64,000 nt of DNA from Myxococcales bacterium (GTDB lineage: Bacteria > Myxococcota_A > Polyangia > Haliangiales > Haliangiaceae): NCBI GenBank assembly GCA_016717005.1, contig JADJUF010000007.1, positions 564,001-628,000 of the forward strand. Direction: 5' to 3'. A model generated the notes under the pieces. It had not been told where the DNA came from and searched no databases. It saw only the letters and a program-made list of their open reading frames with translations. The position numbers were made by a program, and so were the translations under genes. Shown in pieces: positions 1 through 9,228 of this stretch (the first letter of the stretch is position 1; each line of letters begins with the position of its first letter).

Positions 1-2
1 CC

Positions 3-983
3 GTCCGGGTCAGCGTGCCGTCGGCGGACGAGATCGAGGAGCACGAGGGCGACGACGGCGGCGGCGCCGCGGTCACGGTCGGCCTCGAGTTCGAGGCCAA
101 CTACTCGGTCGGCACCGGCAAGGGCAGCAAGCGGTTCGCGGTCGAGCGCTGGGTGCTGCGCCGCGCGGTCACCGCCCACACGCGGCCACCGTCGGCGGTC
201 CGCAGCTTCCCGTGCCCCAACTGCGGCGCGCCGTGGCAGACCGCCGACGCCGCCGGCACCCAGCGGTGCCCGTCGTGCAGCGAGGTCGTCGACAACGGCC
301 GCTTCGACTGGCAGGTCGTCGACATCGGCCTGCGCCACGAGCGCAACAACCTGCCGAGCCTGGCCGAGAACGTCGAGGAGCGCGGGACCTCGCTGCCGAC
401 CTACCGCGACGATCACCTCGATCAGCGCTGGCTGGCGCTGACCGCCGACGACCCCCAGATCGCCGAGGCGTCGCTGATCGCGCGGCTGCACTACGTCTAC
501 CAGGTGGTCAACGCCGCCTGGACGGCCAACGACCTCGGCCCGGCGCGGGCGGTCGTGTCGGACGGCCTCGCCGACTACCTGCAGTACTGGCTCGACGCCT
601 ACAAGGCCCAGGGCCTGCGCAACGTCCTCGAGGGCATGCGCATCACCCACCAGGTGCCGGCCAAGCTGATCCGCGACAAGTACTACGACGCGATCACGAT
701 CCGCATCTGGGGCACCGGCAAGGACTACGTGATCCGCACGGCCGACGGCAGCCACGTCAGCGGCAACCGCAGCCGCGAGCGCAAGTACTCCGAGTACTGG
801 ACGCTGATCCGCTCGGCCAACCGCCACGGCCCGACCCGCGCCGACGGCGCCTGCAGCAACTGCGGCGCGCCGCTGACCGTCACGCAGACCGGCGCCTGCG
901 CCCACTGCGGCACCCACGTCACCGCCGGCGAGTTCGACTGGGTGCTGTCGAAGATCGAGCAGGACGACTCGTACCGGGGCTAG
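3..983 (+). CDS. TIM44-like domain protein with two zinc ribbons (5'-partial)
   Basis: The frame is open to the left edge of the window, so the start is missing; the first GTG inside the window is at 15. Two CxxC-type zinc ribbons are visible. One is central (CPNCG, then CPSCS, around residues 68-90) and one is near the C-terminus (CSNCG, then CAHCG). Between them is an alpha/beta segment of about 150 residues with the look of TIM44-like (Tim44/MBA1) domains: a helical part containing LHYVYQVVNAAW, then a sheet part ending in KYSEYWTLIRS. Bacterial TIM44-like proteins are mostly membrane-associated and of unknown function. The missing N-terminus could hold a membrane anchor. It converges on the next gene with almost no gap. 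The domain call is by eye. Confidence 0.75.
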   Translation, partial: VRVSVPSADEIEEHEGDDGGGAAVTVGLEFEANYSVGTGKGSKRFAVERWVLRRAVTAHTRPPSAVRSFPCPNCGAPWQTADAAGTQRCPSCSEVVDNGRFDWQVVDIGLRHERNNLPSLAENVEERGTSLPTYRDDHLDQRWLALTADDPQIAEASLIARLHYVYQVVNAAWTANDLGPARAVVSDGLADYLQYWLDAYKAQGLRNVLEGMRITHQVPAKLIRDKYYDAITIRIWGTGKDYVIRTADGSHVSGNRSRERKYSEYWTLIRSANRHGPTRADGACSNCGAPLTVTQTGACAHCGTHVTAGEFDWVLSKIEQDDSYRG

Positions 984-984
984 A

Positions 985-1773
985 TCAGCGGCCGAACAGC
1001 AGCCGACGGGTCAGCCAGCGCTTGCCGCGCTCGATCACCAGGCGCTTGCCCAGCTCGAACGCCAGCGCCCGGAGCTGGGCCGGCTCGTCGGGGCCGGGCG
1101 TGCGCGGCAGCTCGATCGCGATCTCGACCGGGCTGTCGCCGAAGATCCCGCCGACCGCCGACAGCCGCCCGGCCCGGTAGTGCAGCGCGAAGTCGGCGTC
1201 GCCCGGCAGCTCGACCCGGGCGTCGAGCTCCTCGAGCGCGAACACCCACGACAGCGGCGTGCGGAGCACCGTGCGCCCGGCCCGGAACCGATCGAGCCGC
1301 AGCCGCACCTGCCCCAGCTCCGGCCACGCGGTCGTGACCACGATCGCCAGCTCGCTGTCGACCACCTCGATCGCGCCGAGCGTGATCACCGACGGCGCGC
1401 GCTCGGGCAGATCGAGGGCCCCGGCCCCGGAGATCATCAGGTGGGCGCCGCGCACCGCCACCAGCTCCGGCGTGCGGGCGACCACGACCGCGCCCAGCGG
1501 CGCGACCTCGACGTCGAGCCGATCGATCGCCAGCCGCAGCGTGCCGAGGTGGTGCCGCTCGACCACGACGTCGCGCACGGTCACGTGGCCGCGCACCAGA
1601 TCGAGCGTCGCGCCGCCGACCCGGGCCTCGCCGTCGAGGGACAGCGCCAGGCGATCGCGCACGGTGTCGGCGACCACGCCGCGCAGCGCGACCCCGAGCA
1701 CCAGCAGCGCCACCAGGTACAGCGCCAGCGCGGCGACCACGCCGATGGCGACCTTGGTCCGGCGACGCGCCAC
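985..1773 (-). CDS. AsmA-like/DUF748-type membrane-anchored protein
   Basis: The 262-residue protein starts with a short basic stretch and one hydrophobic segment (residues about 8-30). A beta-rich region rich in V, L and R follows (VRDVVVERHHLG, DVEVAPLGAVV). This is the pattern of AsmA/TamB/DUF748-type proteins, where an N-terminal anchor precedes a periplasmic repeated-beta domain acting in envelope lipid or outer-membrane homeostasis. It is far shorter than full AsmA or TamB proteins and probably holds one repeat unit. It ends two bases from the stop of the TIM44-like gene on the other strand, so the two converge. The family assignment is inferred from fold pattern, not from a diagnostic motif. 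Confidence 0.7.
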   Translation of the reverse strand: MARRRTKVAIGVVAALALYLVALLVLGVALRGVVADTVRDRLALSLDGEARVGGATLDLVRGHVTVRDVVVERHHLGTLRLAIDRLDVEVAPLGAVVVARTPELVAVRGAHLMISGAGALDLPERAPSVITLGAIEVVDSELAIVVTTAWPELGQVRLRLDRFRAGRTVLRTPLSWVFALEELDARVELPGDADFALHYRAGRLSAVGGIFGDSPVEIAIELPRTPGPDEPAQLRALAFELGKRLVIERGKRWLTRRLLFGR

Positions 1774-1838
1774 GGGCCCTGGTTTACCACGCGCGCCCTG
1801 AATACCCGCTACCCCACCGGCGTCCCAGCCACATCCCC

Positions 1839-2597
1839 ATGCTGACCCGCTTCGCCCTCCCCGCCCTCGCGGCCGCCGCCGCGCTCATCGCCACCGCTCC
1901 GCTGGTCCACGAGTCGGCCCAGGCCCGCCCGACCCACCCGGTCCGCCCGATGCCCCCGCCCGACCACGGCGGCGGCTACAACGGCGGCGGGTTCGAGCAG
2001 CTGCGCAACGAGAACGCCGCGCTGCGCGCCGAGCTCGCGCAGTACCGCACCGCGGTCGCCGACGGCCTCACCCGGCTCGACGCGATCGCGCGCACCAGCC
2101 GCGATCGCCGCACGACCGTGCGCTTGCGCCGTACCATCGACGACCTGCGCGGCCAGCTCGCGAGCCCCGGCCGCGGCTGGGACGACGGCGGCTGGACCCA
2201 GCCGCCGCCGCCCGACGGCTGGACGCAGCCGCAGCCGCAGCCCCCGCCCGGCGGCTGGCCCCAGCCGCCGCCGCGTGGCGGCGACGGGCCCTGGGCCAAC
2301 GACCCGAGCTACGGCGCGATGCCGGCCGGTGACTTCCAGCGCCTGCAGGACCAGCTCGCGGCCGCGCGGTTCCCCAGCGATCAGCTCGCGCTCATCGGCG
2401 TGGCCGCGCCGCGCAACCGCTTCACCGTCGATCAGGTCATCGCGCTGATGCAGGTGCTGGCGTTCGACGACGCGCGGATCGAGGTCGCGGTGCTGCTGGC
2501 GCCGCGGGTGATCGACGGCCAGCGCTGGCACCTGGTGTTCGACGCGCTGCAGTTCTCGAGCTCGCGCGACACGCTCCGCCAGCGGGTCCAGCCCTAG
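1839..2597 (+). CDS. secreted DUF4476-domain protein with proline-rich linker
   Basis: The protein has 252 residues. The N-terminus has a signal peptide (ALAAAAALIATAPLVHESAQA). A short coiled-coil-like stretch follows (residues about 50-105, LRNENAALRAELAQYR). Next is a proline/glycine/tryptophan-rich linker (about 110-155) with repeated QPPP and DGWTQP motifs. The C-terminal 85 residues resemble DUF4476: they open with DFQRLQDQLAAARF, hold a VDQVIALMQVLAFDDARIEV core and end in FDALQFSSSRDTLRQRV. DUF4476 proteins are periplasmic or outer-membrane-associated with unknown function. The TAG stop lies inside the left arm of a long inverted repeat. The gene stands alone between divergent and co-directional neighbours. 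Confidence 0.75.
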   Translation: MLTRFALPALAAAAALIATAPLVHESAQARPTHPVRPMPPPDHGGGYNGGGFEQLRNENAALRAELAQYRTAVADGLTRLDAIARTSRDRRTTVRLRRTIDDLRGQLASPGRGWDDGGWTQPPPPDGWTQPQPQPPPGGWPQPPPRGGDGPWANDPSYGAMPAGDFQRLQDQLAAARFPSDQLALIGVAAPRNRFTVDQVIALMQVLAFDDARIEVAVLLAPRVIDGQRWHLVFDALQFSSSRDTLRQRVQP

Positions 2598-2775
2598 AAC
2601 ACCGACCGCTTTGAAGTGCCTGCTGCGACGCGACCTTGCGGGCACCTCCGGGCGTACGTCCGATGCTCGCTCGTCACGTAGGCCCCGACGCTCCTCGCTG
2701 CGCTTCGGGCGTGCGCCCGGATCTGCCTCGCACGTCCGCGTCTCGCGACGGCATTCAAACCGGTCGGTGTTCTAG
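2594..2775. repeat. 182-bp imperfect palindromic (MITE-like) element
   Basis: The first 22 bases (2594-2615, beginning CTAGAACACCGACCG) are the reverse complement of 2754-2775 at 21 of 22 positions. The pairing continues inward in an interrupted way, for example a GGGCGTACGTCCG segment against CGGGCGTGCGCCCG. The whole unit could therefore fold into one long hairpin. Both ends carry CTAG. It overlaps the stop codon of the DUF4476 gene and fills the gap before the M13 peptidase gene. Size and structure fit a miniature inverted-repeat element or a strong bidirectional terminator. No target-site duplication is obvious. Confidence 0.65.
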
Positions 2776-2839
2776 CCGCGGCGCGGCCGCGCGCGGCGCC
2801 GTCGACGATCGCCCGCGGGCGGCGTGGTAGTAACGGCCC

Positions 2840-4909
2840 ATGTCCCGCCGTGTCGTCCGCCGTGTCCTCGCGCCGCTGGTCGGCGCCGCGCTCGCATCCA
2901 CCGCCGCCTGCGGCGGCGCGTCCAGGGCCCCCACCGATCGGCCGCCGCCAGGCCCGGCGACGGTGGCGGTGGCCCTGGCCGACGTCGGCCTCGAGGCTGG
3001 CGTCCTCGATCGCGCCGCCGATCCGTGCACCGACTTCTACCAGTTCGCGTGCGGCGGCTGGCTCGCGGCCAACGCCATCCCGGCCGACCGCGCGCGCTGG
3101 AGCCGCTTCGCCGAGCTCACCGATCGCAACCAGGCGGCGCTGCGCACGCTGATCGAGGCCGCGGCCGCCAGCCCCAAGGACGACGTCGAGCGCACGTTCG
3201 GCGACTACTACGCGTCGTGCACCGACGTCGACGCGATCGAGCGGCGCGGGCTCGACGGCGTCAAGCCGCTGCTCGACTTCATCGCCAAGGCCACGGACCC
3301 GCGCGGCCTCGGCGCGGCGCTCACCGCCCTGCACAAGCACCAGATCTTCGCGCTGTGGGGGCTGGCGCCGGAGGCCGACTTCCTCGACTCGCGCACCGCG
3401 ATCCTGTTCGTCGACAGCGCCGGCCTGGGCCTGCCCGATCGCGACTACTACCTCGACGACAAGTTCGCCGACGCCCGCGCCGCCTACCAGGCCCACCTGG
3501 CCGCGGTGCTCGCGCTGGCCGGCAAGGGCAAGGCCGCCGCCGCCCTCGCCGCCGACGTGATGACGCTCGAGACCGAGCTGGCCAAGGTGACCAAGACCGC
3601 GGTCGAGCGCCGCGACCCCGCACGCATGTACAACCCGACCGACGTCGACGGGCTGGCCCGGACCGTGCCCGGCTTCGACTGGCGCACCTACTTCGCCGGC
3701 GTCGGCAACCCGACCCCCGGCAAGCTCGCGGTCACCTCGCCGGCCTACTTCGCCGCGCTGCCCGCGATCATCAAGGCCACCCGGCCCGCCACCTGGCAGG
3801 CGTACCTCACGATCAAGGTCATCGACGCGACCGCGCTGGCGCTGCCGAAGCGCTTCGACGACGAGAACTTCAAGCTGCGCGCCGCGCTGACCGGCGTGAC
3901 CGAGGAGCGCCCGCGGTGGAAGCGCTGCATCGACGCCACCGCCGCCGCGATGCCCGAGCTGGTCGGCCAGCCCTACGTCGCCGCCAACTTCCCGGGCGAA
4001 TCGAAGGACACCGCGCAGAAGCTGATCGGCGCGATCACCGACGTGATGAACGCGCAGATGGACACGCTGCCGTGGATGAGCGCGGCGACCAAGGTCCAGG
4101 CCCGCGGCAAGCTGGCCAAGATCGAGGCGCTGGTCGGCTACCCGGACCAGTGGCGGGTCTACGACGTCACCGTCGATCGCGCCAACTTCGCCGGCAACCA
4201 CCTGGCCGCCGCGGCGTTCGAGGGTAGGCGCCAGGCCGGCAAGGGCGGCAAGCCCTACGACCGCAGCGAGTGGCTGATGCCGCCGTTCATCGTCAACGCC
4301 TACTACAACCCCAACGCCAACAACACCGCGCTGCCGGCCGGCATCCTGCAGCCGCCGTTCTTCGGCAAGGATCGCTCGATCGCCGCCAACCTCGGCGGCA
4401 TCGGCATGGTGGTCGGCCACGAGCTGACCCACGGCTTCGACGATCAGGGCGCGCAGTTCGACGCGGACGGCAACCTGAAGAACTGGTGGCAGCCGGACGA
4501 CCTCACCCAGTTCAAGGCCCGCGGCACCTGCCTGGCCGAGCAGTACTCGACCTTCGAGGCCCTGCCGGGCAAGCACGTCAACGGCGAGCTGACGCTGGGC
4601 GAGAACATCGCCGACCTCGGCGGCATCAAGCACGCGTTCCTGGCCTACCGCGCGCTGCGGGCCGGCGCCGACAAGGCCTACGTCGCCGACGGCCTGACCG
4701 AGGACCAGCAGTTCTTCGTCGCGGTCGGCCAGGCCTGGTGCGCGCAGGCGCGCGACGAGGAGGCCCTGCGCTTGCTCACGGTCGATCCGCACGCGCCGCC
4801 GAAGTGGCGCGTCAACGGCGCGCTCCGCAACCTGCCGCAGTTCGCGGCCGCGTTCGGCTGTCCGGCCGGGGCGGCGATGGCGCCGACCCAGGCCTGCGCG
4901 ATCTGGTGA
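2840..4909 (+). CDS. M13 family zinc metallopeptidase, lipoprotein
   Basis: This 689-residue protein matches neprilysin/PepO-type M13 peptidases over its full length. A lipoprotein-type signal ends at ALASTAACGG, so the mature protein should be lipid-anchored. The N-terminal family motif is present (DPCTDFYQFACGGW, about residues 60-73). The zinc site HELTH sits near residue 527 within VVGHELTHGFDDQG, and the third ligand and catalytic motif GENIADLGG is near 587. The C-terminus ends in CAIW, the usual CxxW tail of the family. It should cleave short peptides in the cell envelope. It is a single gene, preceded by the palindromic element and convergent with the VIT/VWA gene. Confidence 0.95.
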   Translation: MSRRVVRRVLAPLVGAALASTAACGGASRAPTDRPPPGPATVAVALADVGLEAGVLDRAADPCTDFYQFACGGWLAANAIPADRARWSRFAELTDRNQAALRTLIEAAAASPKDDVERTFGDYYASCTDVDAIERRGLDGVKPLLDFIAKATDPRGLGAALTALHKHQIFALWGLAPEADFLDSRTAILFVDSAGLGLPDRDYYLDDKFADARAAYQAHLAAVLALAGKGKAAAALAADVMTLETELAKVTKTAVERRDPARMYNPTDVDGLARTVPGFDWRTYFAGVGNPTPGKLAVTSPAYFAALPAIIKATRPATWQAYLTIKVIDATALALPKRFDDENFKLRAALTGVTEERPRWKRCIDATAAAMPELVGQPYVAANFPGESKDTAQKLIGAITDVMNAQMDTLPWMSAATKVQARGKLAKIEALVGYPDQWRVYDVTVDRANFAGNHLAAAAFEGRRQAGKGGKPYDRSEWLMPPFIVNAYYNPNANNTALPAGILQPPFFGKDRSIAANLGGIGMVVGHELTHGFDDQGAQFDADGNLKNWWQPDDLTQFKARGTCLAEQYSTFEALPGKHVNGELTLGENIADLGGIKHAFLAYRALRAGADKAYVADGLTEDQQFFVAVGQAWCAQARDEEALRLLTVDPHAPPKWRVNGALRNLPQFAAAFGCPAGAAMAPTQACAIW

Positions 4910-4925
4910 CCCGCGCGGCGCCGCG

Positions 4926-6908
4926 TCAGCGCGCGTAGCTGAGCGGGTAGGTGCGCGCGAACGGCGCGAACGAGCGATCGAGGTCGAGGTCCCAGCCGGC
5001 CTCGACGGCGCACACCTCGAACCGGCCGCGCGCCGTGGCGTCGTCCACGCCGGTCGCGGCGGCGGTGACGTCGACCACCTCGACGCCGGTGGTCGCGACC
5101 GCGAGCTCGAGCCGCCACGGGCTGGCCTCGAGCCCGGCCGCGCACCCCGCCACCCGCGCGGCCAGCAGCGGGGCCAGGTCGGGCGGTCCGCCGAGCCCGG
5201 TGCCGGTGCCGCTGCCGTGGCCGAGCGTGCCGTAGCCGCTGAGGTTCATCGGGATCCCGCACATCGACGACGACGAGCCGCCGCCGCGCCAGCCCAGGCC
5301 GTCGTCGGGCAGCCCGCCCGGCGTCCAGCCCGGGCGATCGGCCACCAGGCTCGCGAACCGCGTGACCGCGCCGGCCAGCGCGCCCAGCGCTTGCTCGACG
5401 GGCTCGTCGACGGCGGTCCCGAGCGCCAGCGCGAGCCGCGCGGCCCGGACGCGCGCGACCAGCGTCGCCGACGGGATCGCCGCCCAGCGCCGGCCCCAGA
5501 TCCAGCCGGTGACCGGGGCCGCGCCCTCGACGTCGATCGTCCGCAGGCCCCGGCCCTCGCGCAGCTCGTCGGCCAGCGCGCGCGCGCCGATCGCGAGCTG
5601 CTCGATCCGGACCGGCCGAACCAGCTCGACCAGCGGCGCCGGATCGCCAGCGGCGCCGACGGCCGCGACGATGCCGCCCCAGGGCGCGATCGCCGCGACG
5701 AGGTGGTGCTCGAGGTCGCGCGCGATCGCGGCCGGCCCCGCACCGGGCAAGACGACGTGCGCGATCGCGTCGGCCGGCAGCGCCGTCAGCGCCGCGCGCA
5801 GCTGATCGTCGGTGAGCCCGGGCCGCAGGCGATCGTCGGTGAACGCGATGAGGCGGCGCGGCCCTGGCGCCGCGGCCAGCACGGTCGCCGCCAGCGCCAG
5901 CCCGCGATCGAGGTGCGAGCCGTTGCCGACCGCGAGGCTCGCCGTCGGCAGCGTCGCCAACCGGCCCAGGGCCGCCGCCGCCGGCACCAGGTCGCCGAAC
6001 AAGCGCACCGCCTGCCGCCGCACCACGACCACCTCGACCCGCGCGTCGGGCTGGAAGTGCAGGTAGCCGCGGACGATCGCGAGCTGCCGCGCCACGCCGG
6101 CGTCGCCCTGGCTGCGCGACGCGTCGACCACGAACACCACCGCCGGGCGCCGCGGCCGCGCGGCCAGCGTCGGCGCCACGGCGACGTCGATCGCCGTCAC
6201 CGTGGCGCCGGCCACCGCCAGGCTCGTGACCACGCCGGTCGCGCCGACGATCTCGGCCGCCGCCCACACCAGCACGTGGTCATCGGCGCCGGGCGCCTGG
6301 GGCCAGTACGCCGCGCAGGCCTCGGCGAGCGGCGCGCCGAGCAGCGCGCCCGCCCGCGCCACCGACGCGCGGGCGCCGCCGACCGCGACCACCGTCGGAT
6401 CGGGCGCGAGCTTCGGGAACGACACCAGCCAGTGCCCGCCGGCGTAGCAGGCCGGCACCACGACCTCGTACTCGACGCCGACCCGCCCGTGCGCGGGCAC
6501 GAACGAGATCGCCAGATCGTGGAACGCCCCGCCGCCGCTGAGGTGCGCGGCCCCGCGCGCGGCCACGAACGGCGTGTCGAGGTAGGCGTCGTAGCGGGCC
6601 TGGGCCACCGTCGCCGCCAGCAGGCGGCCCGGCACCCACCCACCGGCCACGCGCTGGCGCAGGCCGACCACGACCGCGCCGGTCGGCAGCTCGAGCTGCA
6701 GCCGCGCGCGATCGGCGACCCGCGACCCGTTGACCACGTCGTAGCGGACGCGCAGGTGCGCGGTGCCGTCGACGAGGCGCGCGGTCACCTGGTATCCCTC
6801 GAGCGTCAGCGCCGCCTCGCGCGCGTCGCTGCGCAGCTGGTCGGCCGCTGCGGTCGTGGCCAGCGCGGCCAGGCCGAGGGCCGCGAGCGGCCAGGTGCGA
6901 TGGCGCAT
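4926..6908 (-). CDS. VIT and VWA domain secreted protein
   Basis: The protein has 660 residues and a clear signal peptide (LAALGLAALATTAAA). Residues about 30-175 form a VIT (inter-alpha-trypsin inhibitor) beta domain, recognisable from the LELPTGAVVVGL, QARYDAYLDTPF and VGVEYEVVVP segments. A von Willebrand A domain follows from about residue 255 (VVFVVDASRSQGD). The MIDAS motif is DASRS, a DxSxS form that should bind a divalent metal. The C-terminal third is a long region with a glycine-rich stretch and no recognised domain. VIT-VWA proteins are usually exported and take part in adhesion or protein-protein contacts. It converges on the M13 gene with a 16-base gap. Confidence 0.8.
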   Translation of the reverse strand: MRHRTWPLAALGLAALATTAAADQLRSDAREAALTLEGYQVTARLVDGTAHLRVRYDVVNGSRVADRARLQLELPTGAVVVGLRQRVAGGWVPGRLLAATVAQARYDAYLDTPFVAARGAAHLSGGGAFHDLAISFVPAHGRVGVEYEVVVPACYAGGHWLVSFPKLAPDPTVVAVGGARASVARAGALLGAPLAEACAAYWPQAPGADDHVLVWAAAEIVGATGVVTSLAVAGATVTAIDVAVAPTLAARPRRPAVVFVVDASRSQGDAGVARQLAIVRGYLHFQPDARVEVVVVRRQAVRLFGDLVPAAAALGRLATLPTASLAVGNGSHLDRGLALAATVLAAAPGPRRLIAFTDDRLRPGLTDDQLRAALTALPADAIAHVVLPGAGPAAIARDLEHHLVAAIAPWGGIVAAVGAAGDPAPLVELVRPVRIEQLAIGARALADELREGRGLRTIDVEGAAPVTGWIWGRRWAAIPSATLVARVRAARLALALGTAVDEPVEQALGALAGAVTRFASLVADRPGWTPGGLPDDGLGWRGGGSSSSMCGIPMNLSGYGTLGHGSGTGTGLGGPPDLAPLLAARVAGCAAGLEASPWRLELAVATTGVEVVDVTAAATGVDDATARGRFEVCAVEAGWDLDLDRSFAPFARTYPLSYAR

Positions 6909-6972
6909 GCCGCTGTGACACCGGCCCGCGCCCGTGGTTCCGTCGACGTCGCAGGCGAAGGACGACCGCCGA

Positions 6973-8232
6973 TCAGTACGCGCCGCCGACCCAGAGCCGG
7001 AAGCTGTCGAACCGATCGGTGGCGCCGTCAGCCTGGTAGTCGGCCAGGTTGTCGTTGGCGAAGGCCCACGTGAACCGCACGAGCTGGTACTCGAAGCCGG
7101 CCTCGATGCGGCCGTGCCACAGCCGCGCCAGGGCCCCGGCGCGGAGTCCGAGCCCGTCGGCGTCGGCGCTCGCGAACCGGTCGGGCAGCGGCCCGCCGCT
7201 CGCGACCACCTGGTTGGCGATCGTCAGCCAGCCGGCGAGCGGCCCGACCGAGCCCTCGCCGCGCAGGCCGAGCCGCACCGTCTGATAGTCGGAGTCGGGC
7301 AGCGCGTCCTCGCGATCGCCGCGGAAGGCCCACAGGAGCCGGGCCCAGCCGACGTCGGCGCCGATCGCCGCGTGGCGCCCGAGCCCGACGCGGTAGCGGA
7401 GCCCGACCTCGGTCGTGCGCCAGAACTGATCGGTCTCGCTCGTGCCCGCGACCACGGTGTCGGCCGGCGCGAACCCACCGCCGACCACCAGCGCCAGCGG
7501 CCACACCGGGCGCGCCGCTGGCGCCAGCCGCCACGGCGCCAGCTCGGCCTCGATCCGGATCGCGACCAGTCCCTTCGACGAGAACGACGGCGTGAACATC
7601 GCGTCGCCGCCGTTGCTGTACGACAGGTCGCGCCAGCCGAAGTCGGGGCCGACCCGCACGGTCACCAGCGGCGGCCGCGGCCCGCGCGGGCCCACGGGCT
7701 CGGGCGCCGGCGCCTCGACTTTCGGCGCGACCGTGACGACGTGCTCGGCGCCGCTGTCGAGCTCGACCCACTCGTCCCACACGGCCTTGCCGCCGGCGAT
7801 CACCTGGACCTGGTGCGGCCCCGGCATGATCTCGAGGCGCCGGGGCAGCGTGCCGCGGTCCTCGCCGTCGACGACGACCCGCGCGCCGTCCGGGGCCTCG
7901 CCGCGGACCTCGAGCATCGACTCGGCGGCGCGCATCAAGATCGGCTCGAGGTCGATCGGCTTGCGCGCGGCCTTGCCCGAGACCGCGGGCACCGGCACCG
8001 GCACCAGCTCGTCGAGGTAGCCGTCGAGCTCGATCACCAGGACGTAGTCGCCCGGCGTCAGCTTGATCTCGGCCGGGGTCGTGCCGAGCGCCGCCCCGGA
8101 CTTGTCGCCCAGGTAGACGGTCGCGCCGGGCGGCGTGGTCTCGACGCGGACCGTGCGCGCGCTCTCGGCGCGCGCGGAGGCGGTGGTGATGACGAGCATC
8201 ACCACGGCGAGCGAGAGCCAGCGACCGACCAT
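6973..8232 (-). CDS. PEGA-domain protein with C-terminal outer-membrane beta-barrel-like region
   Basis: The open frame runs much further upstream, but the coding start is placed at ATG 8232 because a signal peptide begins there (LSLAVVMLVITTASARA). An ATG at 8250 is the alternative. Residues about 25-110 are a PEGA domain (VETTPPGATVYLGDKSGA, then TPGDYVLVIELDGY). A second PEGA-like repeat follows (GARVVVDGEDRGTLP). After a proline-rich linker, the last 230 residues alternate polar and hydrophobic residues in strands, as in small outer-membrane barrels, and end in FRLWVGGAY. PEGA domains bind surface polysaccharide. A cell-surface role is inferred. The start region is divergent from the membrane gene at 8260. 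Confidence 0.75.
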   Translation of the reverse strand: MVGRWLSLAVVMLVITTASARAESARTVRVETTPPGATVYLGDKSGAALGTTPAEIKLTPGDYVLVIELDGYLDELVPVPVPAVSGKAARKPIDLEPILMRAAESMLEVRGEAPDGARVVVDGEDRGTLPRRLEIMPGPHQVQVIAGGKAVWDEWVELDSGAEHVVTVAPKVEAPAPEPVGPRGPRPPLVTVRVGPDFGWRDLSYSNGGDAMFTPSFSSKGLVAIRIEAELAPWRLAPAARPVWPLALVVGGGFAPADTVVAGTSETDQFWRTTEVGLRYRVGLGRHAAIGADVGWARLLWAFRGDREDALPDSDYQTVRLGLRGEGSVGPLAGWLTIANQVVASGGPLPDRFASADADGLGLRAGALARLWHGRIEAGFEYQLVRFTWAFANDNLADYQADGATDRFDSFRLWVGGAY

Positions 8233-8259
8233 GCCCCGATCATATGCCATCCTCGCGGC

Positions 8260-9216
8260 GTGGTCGCCCGTTCCGACTCCGCCCGGGCCGTGGTCCGGCT
8301 CGCGGCGTGGTGCCTGGCGCTCTCGGTGGTGGTGAGCCGCGCCGGGCTGGTCGTCCACGAGCTCGTCGGCCACGGCCTCGCGGCGCTGGCCGTCGGCGGG
8401 TCCGTGACCGATCTGCACCTGTACTGGTTCGCGGGCGGCTGGATCGAGTACGGCGGCGCCGAGGCGTGGTCGCCGACCGCGATCGCGGTCGTCAGCCTGG
8501 CCGGCGTCACCGTCGAGGTCGTCGTGGCGGCGGGCCTGGCGGCCTGGAATCGGCGGCGGCCCGCGCTCGCGCTGGCCGGCGCCGCCTGGGCCTTGACCAT
8601 CCACGCGGCGCTCTACCTCGCGGTCGGCGCCGCCGACGGTGTCGGCGACGGCGCCTGGGTCCACCAGCGGCTCGGCGGCGCCCGCGGCGCGGTCGCGATC
8701 CCCGCGGCGGTCGCCGCGCTGGTCGCCGCCGCCGTCGCCAGCCGGCGCCTGGGCGCGGCGCTGATCGCGACGTTGCCGCCGGGGCCGCGGGCCCGACGCG
8801 TGGCGCTGCTGGCGCTGGCCCTGGCGCTGGCCGGCGGCGCCCACGCCGCGCTGGTCGTCGGCGAGCTGCAGGTGCGGCCCGATCCGACCTACGCCCGGGT
8901 GATGGCGACCGAGCGCGCGCGCTCGATCGCTCGCGAGGTCGCGGCGTGGCGCGCCGAGGCCGCCGCCCGGGGCGAGCTCGACGCCGCGCACGAACGGGCC
9001 GCCCGCCGGACGATCGCCGCGCGCCACCAGGCCCGACGCTGGGGACCGTGGCTGGTCGCGGCGGTGGCCCTGATCGCGGCGCTGGGCCTGGCCCGGGCCC
9101 GGGCCCGTGGCCACACGCCGCTGGCCGACCGCGACCTGACCCGCGCCGGCGGCGCCGCCGCCATCGCCGTGATCGCGGTGGCCGCGATCGACGTCGCGGC
9201 CCGCGCGATTTGGTAA
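8260..9216 (+). CDS. polytopic membrane protein with an HExxxH motif
   Basis: The start is taken as GTG 8260 because the translated protein becomes membrane-like from there. Upstream codons in the same frame are antisense to the PEGA gene. The 318 residues contain about six hydrophobic segments. Near residue 28 the motif HELVGHG lies at the start of a helix. It resembles the HExxH zinc site of M50-type intramembrane proteases but has one extra residue, so catalysis is uncertain. A cytoplasmic or periplasmic helical stretch (residues about 215-260, rich in R, A and E) separates the last helices. It is followed after 12 bases by the TerB-like gene and probably shares its transcript. Confidence 0.65.
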   Translation: MVARSDSARAVVRLAAWCLALSVVVSRAGLVVHELVGHGLAALAVGGSVTDLHLYWFAGGWIEYGGAEAWSPTAIAVVSLAGVTVEVVVAAGLAAWNRRRPALALAGAAWALTIHAALYLAVGAADGVGDGAWVHQRLGGARGAVAIPAAVAALVAAAVASRRLGAALIATLPPGPRARRVALLALALALAGGAHAALVVGELQVRPDPTYARVMATERARSIAREVAAWRAEAAARGELDAAHERAARRTIAARHQARRWGPWLVAAVALIAALGLARARARGHTPLADRDLTRAGGAAAIAVIAVAAIDVAARAIW

Positions 9217-9228
9217 GCTGCGCGGACC

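Noticed and set aside
2594..4792. A 732-codon minus-strand frame opposite the M13 peptidase
   Set aside because: It is low-complexity R/G/L/V sequence exactly antisense to a fully conserved metallopeptidase.
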